Below, piece by piece: positions 1-5,796 of a stretch of DNA of 7,658 nucleotides. The notes beneath the pieces were generated by a model. It was not told the origin of the DNA and made no database searches. It saw nothing but the letters and a program-made list of their open reading frames with translations. This DNA is from Microbacterium sp. (GTDB lineage Bacteria; Actinomycetota; Actinomycetes; Actinomycetales; Microbacteriaceae), in NCBI GenBank assembly GCA_003248845.1, contig QFPD01000086.1, positions 1 to 7,658 on the forward strand, given 5' to 3'. Position 1 is the stretch's first letter, and every line of letters begins with the position of its first letter. A program made the position numbers and the translations under genes.

Positions 1-78
1 TCCCGCCTCCTCGCCGACGTCGGCGCCGCTCCGCTGCACGCCCGAATCGATATCACTCCGGAAGGACGACTCTCATGA
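1..78 (+). CDS. C-terminal end of an unidentified protein (5' end outside window)
   Basis: Only the last 25 codons are visible, ending ...DITPEGRLS before TGA at 76-78. The frame is chosen because its stop overlaps the next gene's start in an ATGA motif at 75-78, the usual sign of translational coupling in such operons. The visible tail is too short to assign a family. Because the next gene looks like an AmaP/DUF6286-type membrane protein, a member of the same envelope stress cluster (for example an Asp23/Gls24-like protein) is a reasonable guess, but that rests on context only. Confidence 0.6.
   Translation, partial: SRLLADVGAAPLHARIDITPEGRLS
60..66 (+). promoter_or_regulatory. Ribosome binding site of the AmaP-like gene
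   Basis: GGAAGGA lies 8 bases upstream of the ATG at 75, inside the coding sequence of the preceding gene. It supports ATG 75 as the true start and a coupled operon. Confidence 0.75.
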
Positions 79-620
79 GCCTCGCGACCCGCACGGCCAA
101 CCGCGTCATCCTGCTTCTCCTCTCGCTCGTCGCGTTCGCCGTCGCGGCGACCGCGAGCTGGCCGCTCATCAGCGGGGCGCCCCTGCCGTTGCTCGATGCG
201 CTCGACGAGGCTCGGCGCCGGAGCACGATCACCGCGACAGGCTGGGCATGGATCGCGGTCGCGCTCGCCGCCGCCGCCGTGGTCGTCGCGATCGCCATCG
301 TGGTCTCGCGCGTTCCCCGACCCCAGCACACCGCGGCCCGCGAAGACGGTGTCGACATCGACGACACGGTCATCGCCGACCTCATGCGCGACTCGCTGCG
401 CGACGTGCCCGACGTCCTGGCCGTGGGGGTGCGGACGGAGCGCGACGTCGTCCGTGTGCGCGTCGAGGTCCGTCCCCGCGCCGAACTCGTCGCCCTGCGC
501 GCGCACCTCGCCGATGCCGTCGCCGACACCGATCGCCGACTCGGCCTCACTCTTCCCCTCGTCGTGCACGTCAGCGCGGGCCTGCGGTCCACGTTCGCGC
601 ACGAGCGCCGCGTCGCCTGA
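75..620 (+). CDS. AmaP/DUF6286-like two-helix membrane protein, probable Asp23-family envelope stress anchor
   Basis: 181 residues. Two hydrophobic segments are clear, at about residues 11-32 and 57-77, joined by a loop of about 25 residues that includes the charged stretch DEARRR. A soluble domain of about 100 residues (about 82-181) follows. It alternates hydrophobic and charged residues, for example ERDVVRVRVEVRPRAEL, then helix-like segments and a final strand LTLPLVVHVSAGL. This layout of two N-terminal helices plus a small C-terminal alpha/beta domain is that of AmaP-type anchors, which tether Asp23/Gls24 proteins to the membrane in Gram-positive bacteria; actinobacterial relatives carry names such as DUF6286. 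The family call is by pattern, not by a search. The start is supported by GGAAGGA 8 bases upstream and the ATGA overlap with the preceding gene. A CsbD stress gene lies 75 bases downstream, which fits an envelope stress role. A generic membrane protein remains possible. Confidence 0.7.
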   Translation: MSLATRTANRVILLLLSLVAFAVAATASWPLISGAPLPLLDALDEARRRSTITATGWAWIAVALAAAAVVVAIAIVVSRVPRPQHTAAREDGVDIDDTVIADLMRDSLRDVPDVLAVGVRTERDVVRVRVEVRPRAELVALRAHLADAVADTDRRLGLTLPLVVHVSAGLRSTFAHERRVA

Positions 621-626
621 CGCGGC
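607..626 (+). other. Hairpin across the stop codon of the AmaP-like gene
   Basis: GCCGCGTC (607-614) and GACGCGGC (619-626) are perfect inverted repeats of 8 bp around the 4-base loop GCCT. The TGA stop (618-620) lies at the loop and the start of the right arm. It is followed 4 bases later by a second hairpin. Together they may form a double terminator or a stabilising 3' end. GC-rich hairpins arise easily in this DNA, so function is uncertain. Confidence 0.4.
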
Positions 627-630
627 ATCC

Positions 631-650
631 CTCCCGGCGACCGCCGGGAG
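631..650 (+). terminator. Probable GC-rich hairpin terminator after the AmaP-like gene
   Basis: CTCCCGGC (631-638) pairs perfectly with GCCGGGAG (643-650) around a 4-base loop, 11 bases after the stop codon. No T tract follows, which is common for hairpin terminators in actinobacteria. It may separate the upstream operon from csbD or only partly reduce read-through, because csbD begins 45 bases later on the same strand. Confidence 0.45.
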
Positions 651-682
651 TCGACCGACCGGTACCACTCACCGACAACACG

Positions 683-689
683 AAAGGAG
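683..689 (+). promoter_or_regulatory. Ribosome binding site of the CsbD-family gene
   Basis: AAAGGAG, a strong Shine-Dalgarno match, lies 6 bases upstream of the ATG at 696 and fixes the start of this small gene. No convincing -10/-35 pair was found between the upstream hairpin and this site. Confidence 0.8.
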
Positions 690-695
690 CCCCTC

Positions 696-893
696 ATGGG
701 CTTTGCAGATGACGTCAAGAACACGGCCGAGAACCTCGCCGGAAAGGCGAAGGAAGCGATCGGCAACCTCACCGACAACGACAAGCTCGTCGCGGAGGGC
801 AAGGCCGATCAGGTCAAGGCGCACGCCAAGGACGCCGCGTCCGACGTGAAGGATGCCGCGAAGGACGCGAAGGACGCGCTCGGCGGCAAGTGA
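696..893 (+). CDS. CsbD-family small stress protein
   Basis: 65 residues, the usual length for CsbD-like proteins. The N-terminal half, residues 1-40, has the family pattern: an N-terminal DDVKNTAENLAGKAKEAIG helix, a short polar turn with NLTDNDK, then LVAEGKADQVK. The C-terminal part (about 41-62) is a lysine/alanine/aspartate-rich amphipathic helix made of near repeats of the type KDA (AKDAASDVKDAAKDAKDAL), similar in style to LEA-like proteins. No membrane segment or signal peptide. In Bacillus, csbD belongs to the sigma-B general stress regulon; the molecular function is not established. The start is set by AAAGGAG upstream. It lies after the AmaP-like gene and ends just before a long hairpin. 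A stress role is inferred from family and neighbour; the CDS itself is very secure. Confidence 0.93.
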   Translation: MGFADDVKNTAENLAGKAKEAIGNLTDNDKLVAEGKADQVKAHAKDAASDVKDAAKDAKDALGGK

Positions 894-900
894 GCGCGCA

Positions 901-938
901 GGGGCGGGGGCGGGACGACAACGTCTCGGCCCCGTCCC
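901..938. terminator. Long hairpin between convergent genes, probable bidirectional terminator
   Basis: Bases 901-917 fold back on 922-938 around the loop ACAA (918-921). Of 17 positions, 16 pair: 14 Watson-Crick, two G-U (904/935 and 913/926) and one G-G mismatch (910/929). The outer arm is GGGGCGGGG and the inner closing stem is GACG/CGTC. It starts 7 bases after the csbD stop and ends 17 bases before the end of the converging ABC exporter gene. The two G-U pairs form only in the plus-strand transcript, so it should be strongest for csbD. No T tract follows on either side. Confidence 0.7.
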
Positions 939-955
939 GACGCGGTGGGACGGTC

Positions 956-2881
956 TCAGACGAGCAGCTGATGGCGGGCGAGATCGCGGTAGAGCGGAAC
1001 GCTCTCGACGAGCTCCGCGTGGGTGCCCTGACCGACGACCTCGCCCCGGTCGAGCACGATGATGACGTCGCTGTCGACGACCGTCGAGAGTCGGTGGGCG
1101 ATCACGACGAGCGTGCGCCCCGCGGCGACCGCATCGATCGCCTCGCGCATGCGCTGCTCGTTGAGGCCGTCGAGCGATGACGTGGACTCGTCGAGCAGCA
1201 GGATCGGGGGTGCGGCCAGCAGCGCCCGCGCGATCGCCAGACGCTGACGCTCGCCCCCCGACAGCATGACGCCGGCCTCGCCCACGGGCGCGTCGAGCCC
1301 GAGCGGTGAGCGCTCGAGCACGTCGCCGAGGTTCACAGCGCGAAGCACCCGCTCGCAGGCGGCGTCGGATGCCGCGGGGGAGGCGAGCCGCAGGTTGTCG
1401 CCGATCGTGCCGGCGAGGGTGGGGGCATCCTGCTCGACGTAGCCGAGCTGCGCACGCAGTCGCGTGCGGTCGATGCGCCGGACGTCGGTGCCGTCGAGCA
1501 GCACCGCGCCCTCATCCGGGTCGTAGAAGCGCTCGATGAGCGCGAGGGTCGTCGACTTGCCCGCCCCGGACGGCCCGACGAGGGCGACGCGCGCGCCGCG
1601 CGGCACGGCGAACGATACGCCCCGGAGGACCTCCCCGCCTGCCGCGGCGACCGGGACGGCGTCTGCATGCACGTCGGCGAGCGTCCGCGACGCCTCCTGC
1701 TCGGCGCTGCGGCGGGCGTCGACGACGGCGTCGGGGTAGCGGAACCGGACGCCCCGGAACTCGATGGCGGGAGCGTCGCGGGTGGCGAGCAGGTCACCCA
1801 CCGTCTGCACGGGACCGGTGAGATCGGCGTCGGCGCGCCGCGCGGCGTCGACGCGGGCGGCGACCTCGGCATCCGTCGCCGTCTCGGTGGGCAGGTCGAG
1901 CACCTCCTGGATACGTCCCAGGGCGCCGAGCGCCTGGTTGACCGAGGTGATGGCCCCGAAGAACGATCCCAGCGGCTGGACGAGGAAGAAGAGGAACATC
2001 ACGAACGTGACGAGCTGAGCGATCGTGAGGGCACCGGAGGCGACACGGAACCCGCCCACCCCGAGGACGACGAGCAGCGACAACTGCAGGGCGATACCGG
2101 CGATCGGCACGATGAACGCCGACGCCTTCGCGACCTGCACGCCGGCGTCGTAGGCGCCGCGCGCCGTCTCTTCGATCGCGGCCTGCTCGCGGCCCGAGGC
2201 TCCCGCGGCGCGGATCGTGCGGATAGAACCGACGGCGCGCTCGACGCCCGACGCGAGCTCGCCGACACGTTCTTGCTGCACCGTGGTCGCGCGGCGGATC
2301 CGGCCCGCGAGCGCCCCGACGACCGCGACCGATGCGCCGACGACGACGAGGATCAGGAGAAGGAGCAGCGGGTCGATGACGAGCATCGCGACGACGGCTC
2401 CGACGAAGATCAGCGCGTTGCCGATCGAGTCGGCGAGGCCCTGCGTGAGCACGGCGTACAGGAGCGTCGTGTCGGTGCCGACGCGCGAGACGAGATCGCC
2501 CGTGCGCCGGGCGTCGTATTCCTTCACCGGCAGATGCAGCAGCTGCGCGACGAGGCGCCGCCGGCTCGAGTAGACGACCGCCGTACCGGTGCGCTGCAGG
2601 AGGAAGTGCTGGATGCCGCTGATCACCGAACCGACGACGACGAGGCCCACGAGCACCCAGACGAGCGTGCCGAGCGCGTCGCCCGCCTGCACCCGCTGGA
2701 TGACCTGGCCGACGACCAGCGGCTGCGCGAGCGTCGCCGCGGCGGCCAGGATGCTGAGGAACGCAACGAGGACGAGCACGCCCTTCTGCTCGAAGACGAA
2801 CGGGAGGAGCTGCCGCAGGCTCGCACGCGGTCCGTCCCCCTTTCCGAAGCGCGGGCGGCGGGTGCGGGTGGTGCTGGACAT
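956..2881 (-). CDS. Fused ABC exporter (membrane domain plus ATPase), MsbA/MDR-like
   Basis: 641 residues, a half-transporter expected to act as a homodimer in the inner membrane and pump an unknown substrate outwards. Residues 1-25 are a basic cytoplasmic tail. Six hydrophobic segments lie at about 34-57, 73-95, 148-170, 171-192, 255-278 and 289-312. The ATPase domain (about 371-641) is intact: A-loop Tyr382, Walker A GPSGAGKST (436-444), Q-loop Gln484, signature LSGGE (540-544), Walker B ILLLDE (560-565) with catalytic Glu565, D-loop SSLD, and H-loop His596. One oddity is a stretch of about 35 residues (384-418) between the A-loop and the LRGVSF strand, where relatives have about 8-10; it is rich in Ala, Asp, Glu and Arg. 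The start ATG has GGAAGG 4 bases upstream, slightly close. It follows the PfkB kinase on the same strand with a 119-base gap, so co-transcription is possible but unproven. Substrate (lipid, drug or peptide) cannot be told. Confidence 0.95.
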   Translation of the reverse strand: MSSTTRTRRPRFGKGDGPRASLRQLLPFVFEQKGVLVLVAFLSILAAAATLAQPLVVGQVIQRVQAGDALGTLVWVLVGLVVVGSVISGIQHFLLQRTGTAVVYSSRRRLVAQLLHLPVKEYDARRTGDLVSRVGTDTTLLYAVLTQGLADSIGNALIFVGAVVAMLVIDPLLLLLILVVVGASVAVVGALAGRIRRATTVQQERVGELASGVERAVGSIRTIRAAGASGREQAAIEETARGAYDAGVQVAKASAFIVPIAGIALQLSLLVVLGVGGFRVASGALTIAQLVTFVMFLFFLVQPLGSFFGAITSVNQALGALGRIQEVLDLPTETATDAEVAARVDAARRADADLTGPVQTVGDLLATRDAPAIEFRGVRFRYPDAVVDARRSAEQEASRTLADVHADAVPVAAAGGEVLRGVSFAVPRGARVALVGPSGAGKSTTLALIERFYDPDEGAVLLDGTDVRRIDRTRLRAQLGYVEQDAPTLAGTIGDNLRLASPAASDAACERVLRAVNLGDVLERSPLGLDAPVGEAGVMLSGGERQRLAIARALLAAPPILLLDESTSSLDGLNEQRMREAIDAVAAGRTLVVIAHRLSTVVDSDVIIVLDRGEVVGQGTHAELVESVPLYRDLARHQLLV

Positions 2882-3000
2882 GTGACCTTCCGGAGCGGCG
2901 GGGTAGCTCTATCTTCTCGCGTGCTTCTTGTGCGCCGCCTGACGGCTGAGACCCGTCGCGTCGGCGCCGCAACGTCGCGTCGCGCGGGAGCGGTCGCGGC
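2882..3000. other. Gap between kinase and ABC exporter: no firm signal
   Basis: 119 bases between two minus-strand genes. On the minus strand the sequence GATAGAGCT (about 2905-2913) offers a weak -10-like box, but no good -35 was seen. A 10-base direct repeat CGTCGCGTCG occurs at 2954-2963 and 2973-2982. The complement of 2886-2891 is the exporter's GGAAGG ribosome binding site. No strong hairpin was found, so there is no clear terminator after the kinase gene. Confidence 0.4.
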
Positions 3001-3894
3001 TCAGTCCGCGAGCTCCGCCGCCCAGGGCAGGTCGGCCCCGGTCCGGCTCACCGTGACGGCGGCCGCCGCCACCGCGCGCTTACCGATCGCCGCGAGATCG
3101 TCGCCGTCGAGCTCGACGCCGGAGCGGATCGCGGACTCGGCCAGGAGCGATGCCATGAAGGTGTCTCCCGCGCCGATCGTGTCCACGACCTCGACGCGGG
3201 GGGCCGTGACCTCCACGCGGTGCTCGCGCGTCGAGAGGGTGGCGCCGTCGCCGCCGCGCGTGACCGCGACGAGGTTCGGTCCGAGCGCGAGGATGGTGTC
3301 GATGACGGCATCCACGCTCTCGATCGCGAAGAGGTACGCGGCATCCTCGTCGCTGAGTTTCACCACGGCGGCACGCCCGGCGATCGCCTCGAAGCGGGTG
3401 CGCGCCGCGTCCGGATCTCCGACGAGGCCCGGGCGGATGTTGGGGTCGAACGTCACGATCGCGTCCGGATGCGCATCGAGGATCGCGGTCACCGCCTCCG
3501 CTCCCGGCTCGAGGAAGACGCCGAGCGATCCGGTGTGGATGACCGGGATCTCACCGACGGCGACGTCGCGCGGGACATCCCATGCGATGTCGAACTCGTA
3601 GGTCGCCGCGCCGCGCTCGTCGAGCGTTGCCCGTGCGGTCGAGGTCGCGCCGTCGTGGAAGGACTCCGGCAGGATGCCGACACCGGATGCCTCGAGGTGG
3701 CGCGCGATCGTGCGCCCGCGCTCGTCGCGGCCGAGCCGTGTGAGCAGTGCGGCACCGACCCCTCGGCGGGCGAGGCCGAGGGCGATGTTCGCGGGGCCCC
3801 CGCCGGGCGTCTCGACGGTGTCGGCCACGGTGACCGTGATGTCCATGAGCGCCTCGCCGATCACGAGGACGGCGGGGGAGAGCGGTTCCGGCAT
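3001..3894 (-). CDS. PfkB-family carbohydrate kinase (fructokinase-like)
   Basis: 297 residues, a normal length for a cytoplasmic ribokinase/PfkB-family enzyme that transfers phosphate from ATP to a sugar. The first PfkB signature is TPGGGPANIALGLARRG (29-45), with the GGGPAN glycine motif that contacts sugar. Other expected elements follow: the start GEALMDI (13-19), DPNIRP (150-155), KLSDED (179-184), TRGGDGA (212-218) and the second signature DTIGAGDTF (238-246), where GAGD gives the anion hole and catalytic base Asp244. The GGGPAN, DPNIRPGL and KLSDED combination is most like fructokinases, but the exact sugar is not certain. The start ATG is supported by AAAGGA (3902-3907) 7 bases upstream. 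It is divergent from the ABC-2 operon and may be transcribed together with the ABC exporter downstream. No missing key residue was noticed. Confidence 0.93.
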   Translation of the reverse strand: MPEPLSPAVLVIGEALMDITVTVADTVETPGGGPANIALGLARRGVGAALLTRLGRDERGRTIARHLEASGVGILPESFHDGATSTARATLDERGAATYEFDIAWDVPRDVAVGEIPVIHTGSLGVFLEPGAEAVTAILDAHPDAIVTFDPNIRPGLVGDPDAARTRFEAIAGRAAVVKLSDEDAAYLFAIESVDAVIDTILALGPNLVAVTRGGDGATLSTREHRVEVTAPRVEVVDTIGAGDTFMASLLAESAIRSGVELDGDDLAAIGKRAVAAAAVTVSRTGADLPWAAELAD

Positions 3895-3901
3895 TCGGGG
3901 G

Positions 3902-3907
3902 TCCTTT
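3902..3907 (-). promoter_or_regulatory. Ribosome binding site of the PfkB kinase gene
   Basis: The minus strand reads AAAGGA 7 bases upstream of the ATG ending at 3894, which fixes the start. A firm promoter for this gene could not be picked out in the 70-base divergent gap. Confidence 0.7.
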
Positions 3908-3939
3908 CGTCGTCGCCCATTCTGCCCGCTCCGCCGTGT

Positions 3940-3967
3940 CGGGACTTCCCGCTACCGTGGTGAGGTG
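3940..3967 (+). promoter_or_regulatory. Candidate promoter giving a leaderless transcript for the ABC-2 operon
   Basis: TACCGT (3953-3958) fits the actinobacterial -10 pattern TAnnnT and ends 6 bases before the GTG start at 3965. Transcription would therefore begin at or within a base of the start codon. The bases between, GGTGAG, are too close to serve as a normal ribosome binding site. Just upstream, CGGGA (3940-3944) and TCCCG (3947-3951) form a small inverted repeat between the expected -35 and -10, which could be an operator or chance. No good -35 box was seen. Confidence 0.45.
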
Positions 3968-4906
3968 CCTCAATCCGTCATTCGGGCGTCCGGTCTGACC
4001 AAGGCCTACACGGTCAAGGGAGGGAGCGATGTCCTCGCGGTCGACGGACTCGACTTCGACGTCGCACCCGGCGAGTCGTTTGGCCTCCTCGGCCCGAACG
4101 GCGCGGGCAAGTCCACGACGATGAAGATGATCGGGGCCGTCTCCGCGCGCACCGGAGGCGACCTCGAGATCCTCGGCCTCGATCCCGATCGTCACGGACC
4201 CGAGATCCGCTCGCGGCTGGGTGTCGTCCCGCAACAGGACAATCTCGACGGCGAACTCAATGCTCGCGAGAACCTCTACATCTACGGCCGCTACTTCGGT
4301 CTGCCGGGGCGCGTCTGCCAGCAGAAAGCCGATGAGCTGCTCGCCTTCGCGCAGCTGGAGGACAAGGCGAAGAGCAAGGTCGACCAGCTCTCAGGGGGCA
4401 TGAAACGCCGACTCACGATCGCCCGCGGCCTCATCAACGATCCGCGCATCCTGCTCCTGGACGAACCCACGACCGGTCTCGACCCGCAGGCGCGCCATGT
4501 GCTGTGGGATCGGCTGTTCCGCCGCAAGGTGCGCGGTACGACCCTCGTTCTCACGACGCACTACATGGACGAGGCCGAGCAGCTCTGCGATCGGCTCATC
4601 GTCGTCGACAACGGCCGGATCATGGCCGAGGGCACTCCTTCCTCCCTCATCCGCGAGCACTCCAGCCGTGAGGTGCTCGAGGTGCGGTTCGGCTCCGACC
4701 GCAACGCGCAGGCCGCCGAGCGGCTGCAGGGGATCGGTGACCGCCTCGAGGTGCTGCCCGACCGCATCCTCATCTACACGATCGACGGTGAGGCGGCGCT
4801 GGAGCGCGTGACGGGCGTCGGCCTCGAGCCCCTCACCTCCCTTGTGCGCCGCTCCTCCCTCGAAGACGTGTTCCTCCGGCTCACCGGAAGGTCGCTGATC
4901 GAATGA
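3965..4906 (+). CDS. ABC-2 exporter ATPase, NodI/DrrA family
   Basis: 313 residues from the GTG at 3965. This start is chosen because homology to ABC ATPases begins a few residues later (VIRASGLTKAY) and there is a TAnnnT box just upstream; a longer ORF upstream would overlap the kinase start and its leader without matching the family. Motifs: Walker A GPNGAGKST (43-51), Q-loop Gln90 in VVPQQDNLD, signature LSGGM (142-146), Walker B ILLLDE (162-167) followed by PTTGLDP, and H-loop His199 in TTHYMDEAE. The stretch SGGMKRRLTIARGLINDP and the segment ARENLYIYGRYFGL closely resemble NodI, the ATPase of NodIJ exporters, and DrrA. The C-terminal 80 or so residues form the family's accessory domain, ending in SSLEDVFLRLTGR. 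It energises the two permeases that follow, the first of which overlaps it by ATGA. Substrate unknown. Confidence 0.95.
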   Translation: MPQSVIRASGLTKAYTVKGGSDVLAVDGLDFDVAPGESFGLLGPNGAGKSTTMKMIGAVSARTGGDLEILGLDPDRHGPEIRSRLGVVPQQDNLDGELNARENLYIYGRYFGLPGRVCQQKADELLAFAQLEDKAKSKVDQLSGGMKRRLTIARGLINDPRILLLDEPTTGLDPQARHVLWDRLFRRKVRGTTLVLTTHYMDEAEQLCDRLIVVDNGRIMAEGTPSSLIREHSSREVLEVRFGSDRNAQAAERLQGIGDRLEVLPDRILIYTIDGEAALERVTGVGLEPLTSLVRRSSLEDVFLRLTGRSLIE

Positions 4907-5796
4907 GCGTGCCGTCGTCCTCGTCGGCGGGCGCCGCGCCGGATGCCTCGTCGCATCCGTCGCTCGACGATCTGCGCGCCGAGGCCATCGAGTGGGGCCG
5001 CCGCCCGCGCCGATTCGGCACCTGGTACGTCACCGAGCACATGGTGCGCGCGATGCGGGCGTACGGCTGGACAATCGTGGTCGGAGCCGTGGGGCAGCCG
5101 ATTCTCTACCTGCTCGGCCTCGCGGTGGGGCTCGCGGCGCTCATCCGCGTGCCGATCGTCGATCACGGGAACGAGGTCAGCTATCTGATGTTCGTGGCGC
5201 CGGCCCTCCTCGCGACGGCGACGATCTCGGTGGCGAGCGAGGAGATGACCTACCCGGTCATGGCGGGCTTCAAGTGGCGACGCTACTTCTACGGCTTCAA
5301 CGCCTCGCCGTTGTCGAGCCCGCAGATCGCCAACGGTGTGATCGCCGGAGCCACGGCGCGGATGGTCGTCGCCGCCGCGGCCTACTATCTCATCGTGTGG
5401 CTCCTGCCGTTCGGAGCCGTCCCCCATCCCGAGACCGGGTGGCTCGCGATCGTCGCGGGTGTGCTCGCCGGGCTTGCGTTCGGTGTGCCCCTCATGGCGT
5501 ATGCAGGGTCGATCGAGGACGACAAAGGGCAGTTCGCGCTCGTGCAGCGGTTCCTCTTCATGCCGATGTTCCTCTTCTCCGGAACCTTCTACCCCCTGGA
5601 CTCCCTCCCGGTGTGGCTGCAGTGGATCGGCTGGATCTCTCCGCTGTGGCACGGCGCCGAGCTCGGACGCGTCGCGACGTACGGAGCAGGTGTCGCGCCC
5701 GCGATGATCGCGGTGCATCTCGGCTACCTGCTCGTGCTCACGGCGGCCGGATACCTCTGGGCGCGGAAGGTCTTCACCGAGAGGCTCGCGAAATGA
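4903..5796 (+). CDS. ABC-2 permease, NodJ-like (first of two)
   Basis: 297 residues. It has a polar, Ser/Ala-rich N-terminal tail of about 50 residues, then hydrophobic segments at about 54-80, 94-112, 145-168, 180-201, 212-229 and 265-286, the six-helix plan of ABC-2 membrane subunits. The family motif PMFLFSGTFYP (221-231), followed by LPVWLQWIGWISPLWHGAEL (235-254), is characteristic of NodJ-type permeases. The start ATG overlaps the ATPase stop as ATGA (4903-4906), with GGAAGG 11 bases upstream inside the ATPase gene. Its own stop overlaps the next permease in the same way. It should form the transmembrane channel with the second permease, driven by the NodI-like ATPase. Confidence 0.93.
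   Translation: MSVPSSSSAGAAPDASSHPSLDDLRAEAIEWGRRPRRFGTWYVTEHMVRAMRAYGWTIVVGAVGQPILYLLGLAVGLAALIRVPIVDHGNEVSYLMFVAPALLATATISVASEEMTYPVMAGFKWRRYFYGFNASPLSSPQIANGVIAGATARMVVAAAAYYLIVWLLPFGAVPHPETGWLAIVAGVLAGLAFGVPLMAYAGSIEDDKGQFALVQRFLFMPMFLFSGTFYPLDSLPVWLQWIGWISPLWHGAELGRVATYGAGVAPAMIAVHLGYLLVLTAAGYLWARKVFTERLAK

Noticed and set aside
858..878. Tandem AAGGACGCG units at the end of csbD as a possible DNA repeat
   Set aside because: They encode the KDA-repeat helix typical of this protein's tail; the repetition is explained by the protein.
2954..2982. 10-base direct repeat CGTCGCGTCG between kinase and exporter
   Set aside because: Short, made of the commonest GC words of this genome, and not paired with any promoter or operator pattern, so most likely chance.
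1667..3601. A 644-codon open frame on the plus strand, antisense to the ABC exporter and the kinase
   Set aside because: It runs across two well-supported minus-strand genes and their gap, its product is a low-complexity Arg/Asp/Glu/Ala-rich protein with no domain, and such long antisense frames are expected in high-GC DNA where stop codons are rare.
3674..3964. N-terminal extension of the NodI-like ATPase back to 3674
   Set aside because: It would overlap the divergent kinase gene by over 200 bases and adds a Pro/Arg-rich segment absent from the family; GTG 3965 fits the family length.
4992..5792. N-terminal extension of the second permease (frame open from 4992)
   Set aside because: The extension translates to Arg-rich shadow sequence of the first permease; ATG 5793 has a ribosome binding site and an ATGA overlap, and the family homology begins after it.
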